The position numbers and the translations under genes were made by a program. A stretch of DNA of 64,000 nt. It comes from Inia geoffrensis. Lineage: Eukaryota > Chordata > Mammalia > Artiodactyla > Iniidae. Location: NCBI GenBank assembly GCA_036417435.1, contig CM070904.1, positions 62,380,408 through 62,444,407 of the forward strand, read 5' to 3'. Each line of letters begins with the position of its first letter. Position 1 is the first letter of the stretch. Below the pieces are notes generated by a model. The model was given only the letters and a program-made list of their open reading frames with translations, was not told the DNA's origin and did no database searches. This document shows, one piece after another, positions 22,755-33,320 of the stretch.

Positions 22755-23400
22755 GTAGAAAGCACAGCGGTTTGGAGTATGGGCTCTAGAAGTCAGACTG
22801 TCCAAGCTCAAGTCCCAGCTCTACCATTATCAGATGATTATCCTGAGCAATAAGAGAAGGAAACCGCTCTCAACTCCATCTTTAAAATAAGGATAACAGT
22901 CAGACAGAGAAGACAAACATCATATGATAACACTTACAGATGGAATCAAAACAAACGATACAAATGAACTTATTTACAAAACAGAAATAGACTCACAGAC
23001 ATAGAAAGCAAGCTTATGGTTACCAAATGGGAAACTGAGGGGGAGGGATAAATTGGGAATTTGGAATTAACAGATACACACTACCATATATAAAATAGAT
23101 AAACAACAAGGTCCTACTGCATAGCACAGGGAACTATAGTCAATATCTTGTAATAACCTGTAATGGAAAAGAATCTGAAAAAAAGAATATATATTTTCTA
23201 AAATTTAAAGTAATTTAATTTATTAATTTAAAAAATTAATTAAAATTAACTTTAATCAATTAAATTTTTAAAAGAAGTTAAAAAAATAAAATGGGGCTAA
23301 CAATACCGCTCATAAAGTTGATCTTAGGATTAAATAATAAAACATCTGGCACAGTCCCTGGCACACAGGAAATATCAGTCAAAGGTTAGCTGCTGGCATT
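22755..23400 (+). mobile_element. MIR SINE split by an L1
   Basis: The left half (22755-22900) has GGTTTGGAGTATGGGCTCTA, AGTCAGACTGTCCAAGC and AAAATAAGGATAACAGT. The right half (23289-23400) restarts with AAAATGGGGCTAACAATACC and continues GGATTAAATAATAAAAC and CAGTCCCTGGCACACAG. The overlap at the junction is the diverged target duplication of the L1. Confidence 0.75.
22901..23288 (+). mobile_element. L1 3' end inserted in the MIR
   Basis: GAAGACAAACATCATATGAT, TTACAAAACAGAAATAGACT, TGGTTACCAAATGGGAAAC and CATAGCACAGGGAACTATAG are a typical artiodactyl/cetacean L1 3'UTR. An AT-only low-complexity tail with TTAATT/AATTAA alternation follows at 23195-23288. Confidence 0.85.
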
Positions 23401-26400
23401 ATTCAGGCGTTTACACATTATGCAGAAATGTTTTACAAACATTTATTATAAAATGAAGATGGGGAAAGATGAAGGGAGAGGTTGTAAATTTCTAATATTC
23501 ATGCTATCCCATTAAGGAAATTCTAAGTCAAACCAAGCACAGTTGCCAAATATAGACTTAAGGCTTTTATTCCTGATGATACCTTCAACTTCATTTAATG
23601 GTTAAACACCCCCAAGCTGCTGCCACAGAAACCTAAGGTTCAGACAGGGGAACAGGGGATGAACATAAAGTAAACTCCATCTGCTCTCACGGAGAAGGAG
23701 AGGATGCTCTTGAAAACATTCTTGTGATTCTGGCCATTATCTTCAGTGTTGGCTTCCCAATTAACTTCTGCTAAGGCTAACATTGAAAATGGTTTGCCAA
23801 CAGTGTGTGCAGTATTTGGGCAACACGGGGAAGAAGGCTCTTAGTCATGTCTAGGAATAACAAAACGAAACCCTTAAGAAAAAGGTCAACTGACAGTAAG
23901 GAGGCTGGGCTAAATCTCTAAATATCCATGCTTACCAGCAGATTTTACACAGAGAATTAGAAAATAGACATAATTGAGGTTTTCTGCCAAAATATCAAAT
24001 GCATGGATGCAGTAGGTACTTGGCAATAACTAATGTTTGAGGTTTCAACTACTTGTGATGACACTGAAAGTCTCTGACCTGTAGTAATTTTAAATTTTGC
24101 TGCGGTATGTATTTGAATCATGGGCACTCAGACAGAGGGAAGTGAGTCATGCAGCCATCACCCAGGGTCCATATTTCAAGAAGGTTTTGCTCTAATTGTG
24201 TAGCAGTAACTCTCAAGAAGGGATTAAATGTTGTGTTAATTTTTGAAAATTGCCCACCCCCTAAAAAAAGCCAACTGATAGTTCTAATGATAAAAATAAA
24301 GAGCAAAGAGAGGTCTAAGAGATGGTTCTCTACTGGAAAGCAGGTATTTGTGGAGAATTTTTTTGATGCTGAAATTATTTTTGTGAAATTCTGGGATTTC
24401 CAAAAGTCTTCAGACTGTATCTCGGTACGTCAAAGATCTATTGCACACAAAGTATTTCTTAAAGTGCCAGAATTCTTTCATACCAAGAAGGAAAAGGAAG
24501 CAATTAACATAAACAAGAAAGCAAACGATTTTATATAGCTCATCCAAGAGATGACTAGGGAGATACACACTGTTAAGTACACACTGTTGCTCCTAAACTC
24601 TGAAATCTGCTTTGACTTCCATTTTTAGAGGAAAAAGAAGATCACAAAGATGATATATATCTTGCTCAGTGTCTAATGCATCCTGTTTTATTCTTTGACT
24701 ACATAGACCCTGACTGGAATATTGTCCATGAAGAAAGAGTTAAATTACAATGAATGACTCAATATTTTGATGCAATAGATTGGCACACCTTTTTAAAAGA
24801 GTGAGATAAAGTCTGAAAACTTCACACCTTAGATCACACTTTTCAGAAAATGCCCAGTTTTCTTGGTCTAAGCCCTCTTTGAATTATTATGTGTCACCCT
24901 CTTATGCTAGTAATAATAAAAGAAGCCAAGTCCGAGAAACTATTGCTAATAGTATTTTATATTCTGAGAATCTTCTAGATCGATGAAGAAAGAATTATGG
25001 AGAGGATAAAAATTAGCTGCTTTACAGAACAAAAACATTTGGAACTTAAAAGAAATCCTATTATTTACCATATAAATAAAATGTATATATACGCAAGGAG
25101 CTATATAACAGCAACAGAAAGAAAAATGGCATGCATTTGCTATGATTAACTACGGCAAACATCATCTTAACTCAATTTCACTTTTGGGGAGAGCTTTTTT
25201 TAAGTACTCCAGTCAATAAAACATTTTTGTTAAGGCACACATTTAATGAGAGAACTATTTCTTTTATCACTCTATGTTTCTGTTAACTTTTCTTTTTCTG
25301 ACTGTCTTTCAAAGGAACCTAATACAATTTTGCTAGATACAGTTTTCAGTACCCTTGTAAAATGCAATTTTAAAAAACCTAAAAGCTCAAATGGCTTTGG
25401 AATACAATACAACTCAGTATGTCCAAATTTCGATTATCCTAGAGGCGGTGGATACCAAAGAAAAAACAATCTGTGGGTCTTTCATTGTTGATGTGTGAGT
25501 TAAATACACCATGACCACCACCGCCGCTACCACTAAGACACTACTTCAACTTGCCTAGAAACGTCACTTGAAGGGTAAAGTATGCCTCAAAGAGATATGT
25601 CAGCTTCTAATTTAACCCTATATCAAGAGCTATGGGTCTGTAAGATTCACAAATCTGACTTTAGAATAATACTGAATGTAGGCAATAAAATCTTTTGGTC
25701 CATGTCTTTCATGTCTGTACAGCTGTCTGAATACTCCAGCATACATCCATGTGGGCTGTGTGTGTGTTTCTTTCCTAAAGTAAATGTATTAATAACTTAG
25801 GGTATGTTCAGGCTTCTTGGACTGAGTCATTTGGGGATACCTGAATGGCCTTGGGTTACCTGGCTTTAAAGTCTCTCTTCAATTGGAAAGCGAGAATCAG
25901 ATCACTTTTGGGTGGAGTGTTTTTCCTACTTCATCACAGGATCATTGTTTTGTTTTCAATTTAACGTACTCTCATTTCATGAACTTTATATAAATTCCAA
26001 AAGATTTCATATATACCTGGGATTTCCTAATAGTGGGTCTGTCAGGCCCTTGTTACTTTCAGGGTAAACACTTAAGGTTTAACTTCCTATTAGGGTTAAA
26101 GGTTGATTAATTAAGCATAAAAAACTGTATTTATCTTACTAGAATGCCTTCACTTTCAAAGTTACCTTAAAAGTAGCCTAATGATTTTGAAATAAAAGGG
26201 ATGATCATTTTATTTCAGGGTAGAGAAAAAAGAACTTTCAGCAGAAAAAATGCTTAAGACATTTTAGAGTTACAGAGATAAATGGAAATGTATAAAGAAT
26301 TATTCCTTATCATTTCAAGTTGTCCATTTTCCTAACAGTTGCCCTGACTTTTTACTATAGTCAGAACTTAAATTATTCTTTTAAAGTCAGTGTTCAACAA

Positions 26401-26639
26401 AAAAAACTAGTGGTTTCAGAAAAGTATTTAGTTCAGTGGGCCCTGTTTGTGGCTTATATGAATGAATAAAAGCATGGCCACATCTGGGGAACACAGGGAG
26501 AAGCTAGAGTTTAGGGTTTGAGAGAGAATCAGTGAGAGTCTGTGCCCTTCCTGTGCACTCTCTCTCAGTTAGTGCAACTCACATTTTCACTTTATTCAAA
26601 AGCTAAAACCTTACAGTCATTTTTAATCATGCTTCAGTC
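23401..26639. other. Unassigned intronic DNA
   Basis: A repeat-poor, AT-rich stretch of over 3 kb with no recognised exon. The 129-aa ORF at 24149-24538 (plus) has no family features. Confidence 0.45.
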
Positions 26640-27310
26640 CCCGCGTTCCTATCTCTAAGGCGCCCTGCCGTCCCAGTGCCTCTCCCCTGCATCGCCTATC
26701 ACCACCCTGGTTCAGGGTCGCGTTGGCTCAGCCTATGACAGCCCTCTTCTCCAAGCCAACCTTCTGACTTCTGTTGTAATTACCGTTCTGAGAAAAAAAA
26801 GAAAACACTGAATTATGCTTCTCTTCCACTCCAAGGGCCAACTTCTTCTCCTCTGTAACTAAAGAATAGACTCCAAACTTTTCAGCTTATTATTCAAAGT
26901 GCTAACGATATGCTCCCAAACTGCATCTCAGCCTCTCTTTGCTCTGCATCCACACTCTCCACTCTGGGCACCAGGAGCCCTGGCTAACGAACAACTGCTG
27001 AATGGCAGCTTCGCACCAAGAAGTGTTCTTTGTGCTTTCTTAAACATCCAAGCACGCTCACATGTCTTGGGCCCTTTTGGAGGCCTGGAGGAGGACACTA
27101 CCATTTCCACCCCGCATGAAATCTACCTTGTCCTTTAAGGTTGAGAATCATCTCCTCCCCGAAAGCTATCCCAATCCCCTGGTATCAAGGTTAACGAAGA
27201 CTTTCTCTGACCCCTCCCCAAACACTGCACTGATTATAACATTTCTTTTATTCTGTCTTAAATTAGGGTTGGCTGTTTATGTCTGCCTCTGTTGATCTGT
27301 GTTGCTTTTC
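26640..27310 (+). mobile_element. L2 LINE 3' half
   Basis: GACTCCAAACTTTTCAGCTT, CTATCCCAATCCCCTGG, CTTTCTCTGACCCCTCCCCA and GGCTGTTTATGTCTGCCTCT match L2 in order. The small ORFs at 26899-27138 and 27062-27295 are L2 translation. Confidence 0.75.
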
Positions 27311-28234
27311 CACTTCGCCTTTTTAAGAGTTGCATTATATTCAAAAGAATAAGGAAAACTTGCAGAAAACAGAAAACAGAAAACAAAGCACTAAGAAATG
27401 AAAATATACTGGATATTACAACCAAGGAAACATTCTATATCAAAAATATTTCCTTTTAATTAGTAATAGGCTATAATATTATAGGCTAGATTTAATTTCA
27501 CATTTATATAAATATCATGTTTTACTGTACTTTGAAATGAATTAGGTATCTATTGAGTGAAAGGGGAAAAAAAAAACAAAAAAAAAAAACTGGTTGACCA
27601 AGGATTGGTTTGGGAATGAGAAAAAGGTTGTAGAAGGTGGGAGGAGTAGAAATACCTCACCTTCTTTTAATATCAATAGACTTTTTCCTTTAAAATAAGC
27701 TGTTGATACACTGAGTTATGCAGACCTTTTCATGTAACGTCAGTATCACAGAAACGTCCATCCTTGGCCAACAGAGACCCACATATTTGCTCCTACTGCA
27801 AACCAGGAAGAACTATGGACCAAACCTTGCGCCCAAATACTGTTCTTCTTTGTTTGTTTATATTGGACCAAATATTGTTTTTAAATTTTCAGAAAAACTA
27901 GTTGGGACACAACAAAAGATTTTACAGTATTATGACAAGGAATAAATCAGGGGTGAGTGGCATGAGGATAAAACTAGTCTTTTGTGAGTGACGTGCTTCT
28001 CCCCCCACCCCCTGGCCCTCCCCGCCTCAGGGAGAGAAGGCTGGTGGTTCATGTTAATATAACCTATTCTCTGGCTTTCCCAGCTTTCAGGATCAGAATC
28101 TGGTATTTTCTCCTTAACTTAAAATGTTGGATTACATATAACTTAAATTTATTCTAGTAGTTAGGATTTTGAGGAGGATTTTGAGGAGTAAAGGCTCAGG
28201 CATGGGGAGACTAATATTTCCTCAATGACCTAGA
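27311..28234. other. Unassigned intronic DNA with an A-rich patch
   Basis: An interrupted A tract lies at about 27567-27590. No exon or known repeat was recognised. Confidence 0.4.
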
Positions 28235-28375
28235 CTGCGGACCAGCTCCTTTCCTTATATTACTTGATTTCATTCGAATCACAACCTCATGATATAAGCA
28301 TTATTTGACCCCTTTTACAGGCTACTGACTGAGAATAAGGCACTTGCCTAGCACTGTGGTAGGTAACTCTGGGGC
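28235..28375 (-). mobile_element. MIR SINE fragment
   Basis: GAATCACAACCTCATGATAT, CCCCTTTTACAGGCTACTGA and GGCACTTGCCTAG are a diverged reverse MIR. Confidence 0.55.
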
Positions 28376-28623
28376 ACCAAAATCTTGCCACCGTGACCAC
28401 CATGAGTTTATACTGTAGGTAAGAAATCTGTGAAGATGATATGCTGTCAGCATTACACACAGTCACAGACATGCTGCTACATAACAAGCCCTTGGAGAAC
28501 AGAAATGTATGGAAGTAAGATGCTGACTGGGAGGTGGGGATGCATAAAAGTAAATAAGGAGAGGTTAGTGTGGTCCACGCATGAAGGAGGCAGGGGGAGC
28601 TTAGACTCGACCTTGGAAAATCA

Positions 28624-28841
28624 AGAAAGGGCAAAGGGGCTTCCCTGGTGGCGCAGGGGTTGAGAGTCTGCCTGCTGATGCAGGGGGCGCGGGTTCGTGC
28701 CCTGGTCCGGGAGGATCCCACATGCCGCAGAGCGGCTGGGCCCGTGAGCCTGCGCATCCGGAGCCTGTGCTCCGCAACAGGAGAGGCCACAGCTGTGAGA
28801 GGCCCGCGTACTGCAGAAAAAAAAAAAAAAAGAAAGGGCAA
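28624..28841 (+). mobile_element. CHR-2-like SINE
   Basis: Body 28637-28830, from GGGCTTCCCTGGTGGCGCAG to GCGTACTGCAG plus an A tail. AGAAAGGGCAA flanks it at 28624-28634 and 28831-28841. About 18 bp of the usual GAGCCATGGCCGCTGAGCCT region is missing. The 244-aa minus-strand ORF at 28287-29021 exists only because this SINE is open on that strand. Confidence 0.93.
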
Positions 28842-29205
28842 TGGAGAGGCCCGAGGGGAGGCAGCAGCAGGAACAAATGGTTCTCGCTTGTCACCCCTCA
28901 GGGAGGGAGGAAGGGAGGAACCACCCAATTCTTCCGGCTCTGAGAACGAAGACAGGCCAAAGGAGAAGCCACAGGGCTTGGTGACTAAGAGGATGATGGG
29001 AAATAGCCAACACTGCTCCAAAGCTTCAACCTGGGGAGAGTAAATGTGGAAAAGTGACGGTTTGGAGAGGAAGGAGATAGTGTTGAATCTGAGGTGCTAG
29101 TAAGATATTCAAGTGGAAAAATCTGCAGAAAATTGGAAAGAGTGGAGACTAACCCTCTGAGAGGATGGGGCTGCAGAGGAACAAGCCAAGAAGACTTAAA
29201 TCAAA

Positions 29206-29446
29206 AGAGCAAGGAGCTGGGCTTCCCTGGTGGCGCCGTGGTTGAGAGTCCGCCTGCTGACGCAGGGGACACGGGTTCGTGCCCCGGTCCGGGAGGATCC
29301 CACGTGCCGCGGAGCGGCTGGGCCCGTGAGCCACGGCCGCTGAGCCTGCGCGTCCGGAGCCCGTGCTCCACAACAGGAGAGGCCAAGACTGTGAGAGGCC
29401 CGCGTACCGCAAAAAAAAAAAAAGAAAAAAGAAGAGCAAGGAGTTG
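29206..29446 (+). mobile_element. CHR-2-like SINE
   Basis: Body 29219-29432. AGAGCAAGGAGCTG (29206-29219) and AGAGCAAGGAGTTG (29433-29446) are the target duplications. All overlapping ORFs are SINE translation. Confidence 0.93.
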
Positions 29447-32230
29447 AGGAGATGTGGACAACAGTGAAAACAAGCCAGAGGAAATAAGGGAGATGGAAGA
29501 CGCCATGCAGTTTCAGCTGAAAGTTGAAAGGAAAATGCAAAGGGTTAAGGTAGTGAGAAAATGGCAGCACCAACAGCCGGCGGCTCATCTGCCTAGGAAA
29601 TCTGCCAGAGAAGTTGGAAGGGCAACACAGTCAGGCAAACTTTTTTGTTTGGCTTGCTTTTAGAGAAGGCGGAGAATGGAGATTATCTAAAGGTCAGGGG
29701 GTAAAAGATGAGTCCTTTCTGTCACCCAGCTCATTCCATTTCCTAAATGTGCTGGTTAACTGGACTGATGTCTTCTTTTTCAGCATATAACACTTTAGAA
29801 ATAGGGTGCAGAGCTGCAGCAGCCAGAGTGGTCATGAGGTCCCAACAAGACTTCCTATATATACACACATCACAGTGCGGAAGTTCGCTTGAGCTGGTCA
29901 GCTCCTTTCATCAAATCCTCTTAGAAAATTGACCTCCTTTCACTCCCTATCACCTGACCACCATCACCACTGTCACATCCCTGCCCAGTCCTTCAGATCA
30001 GTGTCCTTCCAGTCACCGAAACTGCCCACCCTCCAGTGTGAGCCCCCTTTCCCTCAGCCATGTTGACCTACACTTTCCAGTGTCCCAAGTCCCTCTTTGA
30101 CTTGGGCTGAGGCTGCTTTTTCACTGCCATCTCTTGTGTTGACATCTGCTTTTTCACTGTCATTTCCTCTAACATTATAGCATCTGTATGTTCTACTCCA
30201 AACATAGCTTTTTAAAAATACTTTCTGTCTCCCTCTCCGGTTTTCACAATCCTCATGTCATTCTTGCCTTCAGGTTTCATGCATTGTTTGTATGTTATCA
30301 AGTCCCTGTTGCAAACACTCTTAGGTATCTTTTTCCATTTTTCTGTTACATAACCCTCTGAAATATCCAAGTCCCTTAGAGACCCAAATTACTTGTTTCA
30401 ATTGTTGCCCCTCCTACAATTCACGTTAATTTGTAAATTACAGTGCTAAATTTTTATTTCTAAAATATATATATCTTTAGAGCTATGAATTTACACCTAT
30501 CTTTTCTGAGAAGCTTCTGAAACTTTTCTAAAAAATCTCTAATTATGTCCAGTTTTTTAAGCTCTAGGATGAGTCACTTTTCCATAAGGTTCTTGTCACT
30601 TCCATGTGGCCAACTAGCTATTCTTTACTGGAAACAATTAAGTCCGGAACAGGAATGCTCCTTTTTGCTCTCTCCACATTTTAAGACACAAAATTGTCAA
30701 CCAGACAAATCTGGTACTTATTAGATGCTCTGTGTTAAATGGAACAAAGCTTTCAGCAGATATTGACATAGAGTTCTCTATTACTGTATGTCTTGCCTCT
30801 GTATAATACATAAAGAAAACTATCATCAGAGCTAAATATCAAACCTGGGGTTTTGCAAATGATAGGAGACAGTGAGTGGCAAACCATTATTGCTGCTATT
30901 GATAACAGCAAAGAGACTGATGTCTACACATGCTGAGAAAATCCACGTATGTCAAAGAGACCAACAGCAACAAAGGAATGAATTTTTCAGGAAAGATGAT
31001 CAAATGCTCTTCTGCTGCATTTGGAATATGATTTGACTCAGTAAAAAAAACCGCTGGTTTAATTTTTCAAATACATATTTACTGCATATAAAACATGGTA
31101 TTACTCTATTATTTTATGGTTGTTTAACTCTATCCCCTTAATGTTACAACTCACCTTACAGGATTCAAAACTAGCTGAGGAACAATTTGTCTTCTGAAAT
31201 CCTTTCCCCTTCTCTTACACCTCAAGAATGTGAGGGTTAATTTCATTCTTTTGTGTCCTACAAAGTTATATATTTTTAGCTCCTTAGACTTTAGGTGCTC
31301 TATCTACCTGTAATTATGTTGCAAAAGCAGAGGAAGATGCCTGTAAAGGTCAACAGCAGACAAAATAGAAAAAAGGCCTATTTGTGGTCTTGAACAGCTG
31401 CAACAGGGCAGGGCATGCCTGGCAAAATTCCATCTGACTCTGGTCAGGCATGACAAACCCCAAGAGCTGGACTTGCTTTCAAAGTCATCCCTAGCACAGG
31501 ACATTATTTCACTGCCCTGGGAGCAAAGGCTGCAGTCAAAGTCCAAAGGGGCTGATCAGAAGGGTAACACGGGAAAGGCGGAGGGAGGGTCTGAGGGCGA
31601 TGGCCTTCCGAAGGCTCTCCAGATGCTGACGAACCACCTCCCAGTGTCCCACCCTCCTCTCTAAAAACACAACAGAGCAAAACCACCATCGCTCCTGATG
31701 GAAGGCCAGATGTTACTTTTAGTTCCAGTTTGCAAACGCTGTCCAAGTAAGTTTTGGAAAAAAAAATTTTTTTAAAGCAAGAAGTAATAAATTTATACTT
31801 TACCCAGTACAACAAAAATAAGATGCTATTAATCATATGTTTAGAAATGGAAATACTTTTCAGGGAACAGGAAACATTCTTTAGTGGACGTCCTTTTCCA
31901 CAGTTATATAAAGTTCTGTTTGTGAGGGACCATCAGCGTCTTTGGATAAATAAAAGAGGCTGTTGTACGTGTAGGCTTTTATATCTTAAAGTGATTGGAG
32001 GCTTTTAGTCTTTACACTGTGATCTTTGCAATGTCAGTGCTTCTGGCTCCTTGGTTTAAACTAGTGCTTTCTTCCTTAGTTAATGTGATTGCAGCAAAGT
32101 AGCATACTTATGTTCTATTTATCGACAAGCATATAATGCAAATTTCCTTTGGAACAAAGTTATACATGTATGCACATCTCAGGACACAGCAAGGGTGGCG
32201 GTGAGAAGAGGAATAGGAACTTCGGGCACA
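29447..32230. other. Unassigned intronic DNA with a local 33-bp duplication
   Basis: CTGCTTTTTCACTGCCATCTC (30113) recurs as CTGCTTTTTCACTGTCATTTC (about 30146). No exon or RNA gene was recognised; the rest is unassigned. Confidence 0.45.
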
Positions 32231-32627
32231 AGAATGCCCAGAGCTGAGGACTTCCCTGGTGGCTCAGTGGTTGAGAATCCACCTGCCAATGCAGGGGACA
32301 CGGGTTCGAGCCCTGGTCCGGGGAGATCCCACATGCCACAGAGCCGCTAAGCCCGTGTGCCACAACTACTGAGCCTCCGCTCTAGAGCCCGCATGCCACA
32401 ACTACTGAGCCCGCGTGCCACAACTACTGAAGCCCGCGCGCCTAGAGCCCGTGCTGCACAACAAGAGAAGCCACCGCAACGAGAAGCCCGCGCACCGCAA
32501 CGAAGAGTAGCTCCCGCTCGCCACAACTAGAGAAAGCCTGCACGCAGCAACAAAGGCCCAACACAGCCAAAAACAAATAAATAAATAAATAAATTAAAAA
32601 AAAAAAAAAAGAATGCCCAGAGCTGAG
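32231..32627 (+). mobile_element. Long-form CHR SINE (about 360 bp)
   Basis: AGAATGCCCAGAGCTGAG occurs perfectly at 32231-32248 and 32610-32627, an 18-bp target duplication. The body starts GACTTCCCTGGTGGCTCAG, carries three CACAACTACTGA units, then GAAGAGTAGCTCCCGC, and ends in an AAAT-rich tail plus an A run. The perfect duplication suggests a fairly recent insertion. Confidence 0.94.
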
Positions 32628-33110
32628 CGTGAACAACCCGGACCACAGAACTACAGGTGTGAGTGAAGACAGACTACCTTTGCCCCCCTGGCATTAGAGT
32701 TTATACCCATTTAGGATTAAGTTAGACGGTAACTACCTTTCTGACAAACAGTGACAACTAAAGTTTCTCTTATGATGAGACAGAATGGCCCCGAGAGGTG
32801 CTTCCACAAAATACGAGCACTCCTCAAAAAGCCATGTTTTTAAACAATTCATAGCCTGCTTCTCATGCGCCAATAAAGTCAAATTCTACTGAGCAAATGC
32901 TCCAATTTATCTTATTATCTAGGCATTCTGTTGATCGTAATGCTGACTGAAAAAGCATCCGAGGACTCAAAACTTAGAAACCCTGTCAACTGTGACCAGA
33001 ATGAGCATTCACAGATTCGTCTTGTACTAAACCTCTCTTATAACACAATTTATCTCACTCTGTAATACGATCAAGGAGATATTTAGGAGCTAAACACAAG
33101 AACAACTTCT
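32628..33110. other. Intron next to the exon donor
   Basis: No repeat recognised. It immediately follows the exon in the transcript and may hold splicing signals, but none can be named. Confidence 0.4.
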
Positions 33111-33119
33111 ACTTACGGC
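33111..33119 (-). promoter_or_regulatory. RBMS1: 5' splice donor of the RBMS1 exon
   Basis: On the minus strand the exon ends GCC and is followed directly by GTAAGT (33116 down to 33111), a full match to the U1-pairing donor consensus on the intron side. Reading through would meet a TAA stop inside the donor, which fixes the exon end. Confidence 0.9.
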
Positions 33120-33292
33120 TGACACAGCTTCACCAGGTCCTGGTCTGTGGTGTTGGGAGGCAGCCCCCGGATATAGAGGTTCGTTTTGCTTAGCTGATCC
33201 CATCCTGAGCTGCTACTGCTACTACTGTTGTTATTACTGCTGGTGGTGCTGGGGCTGGGAGGGGCCATGGGGTGGGCTGGGACCAGAGACTG
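33117..33292 (-). CDS. RBMS1: RBMS1 internal coding exon: Ser/Asn-rich linker and start of RRM1
   Basis: Read on the minus strand this 176-bp exon gives 58 codons plus two bases. It begins [17 protein letters not shown], continues through a short Asn run and a seven-Ser run to GWDQLSK, then enters an RNA recognition motif at [10 protein letters not shown] and ends KLCQ plus CC of the next codon. LYIRGL is the RNP2 strand of RRM1; RNP1 must lie in the next exon, outside the window. The linker, the Trp before DQLSK, and [11 protein letters not shown] fit RBMS1 better than RBMS2 or RBMS3 as I remember those paralogues. Relative to remembered human RBMS1 there seem to be two substitutions: Asn for His after GLPP, and Ser for Asn in the Ser run. 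RBMS1 (MSSP) binds single-stranded DNA and AU-rich RNA in nucleus and cytoplasm, and has been linked to the MYC upstream element and to 3'UTR control. The exon is phase 0 at its start and phase 2 at its end, so skipping it would shift the frame. The reading frame is intact, with consensus splice sites at both ends, so this is a live exon and not a retrocopy. Confidence 0.93.
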
Positions 33293-33320
33293 CTGGAAAA
33301 CAAAGACGGCAGCGTTAGAA
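33290..33320 (-). promoter_or_regulatory. RBMS1: 3' splice acceptor (NAGNAG) and branch-point candidate
   Basis: Upstream of the exon the minus strand reads a pyrimidine stretch, TCTTTGTTTTCC, then AGCAG. Two AGs three bases apart form a NAGNAG tandem acceptor. Using the first starts the exon at CAG (Gln); using the second removes that Gln without a frame change. A CTAAC branch-point match lies at 33318-33314, with its likely branch A at 33315, about 23 nt before the exon. The coordinates chosen use the first AG, giving the remembered RBMS1 order of Lys-Gln-Ser-Leu-Val. Confidence 0.8.

Larger units (their letters stand above)
1..33116 (-). other. RBMS1: RBMS1 intron downstream of the exon (partial)
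   Basis: Relative to the minus-strand gene, all sequence below 33117 is the intron after the first RRM1 exon. No open segment resembling the next RBMS1 exon (rest of RRM1, with its RNP1 motif) was seen, so the intron is longer than 33 kb here. Its contents are repeats and unassigned intronic DNA. Confidence 0.85.

Noticed and set aside
28287..29021. 244-aa minus-strand ORF, the longest in the window
   Set aside because: It is open because it crosses a CHR SINE lacking stops in that frame; similar peptides recur at every SINE copy.
32359..32440. Repeated CACAACTACTGA units resembling a CRISPR or satellite array
   Set aside because: These are the internal repeats of the long-form CHR SINE, also seen at 17.3 and 55.1 kb.
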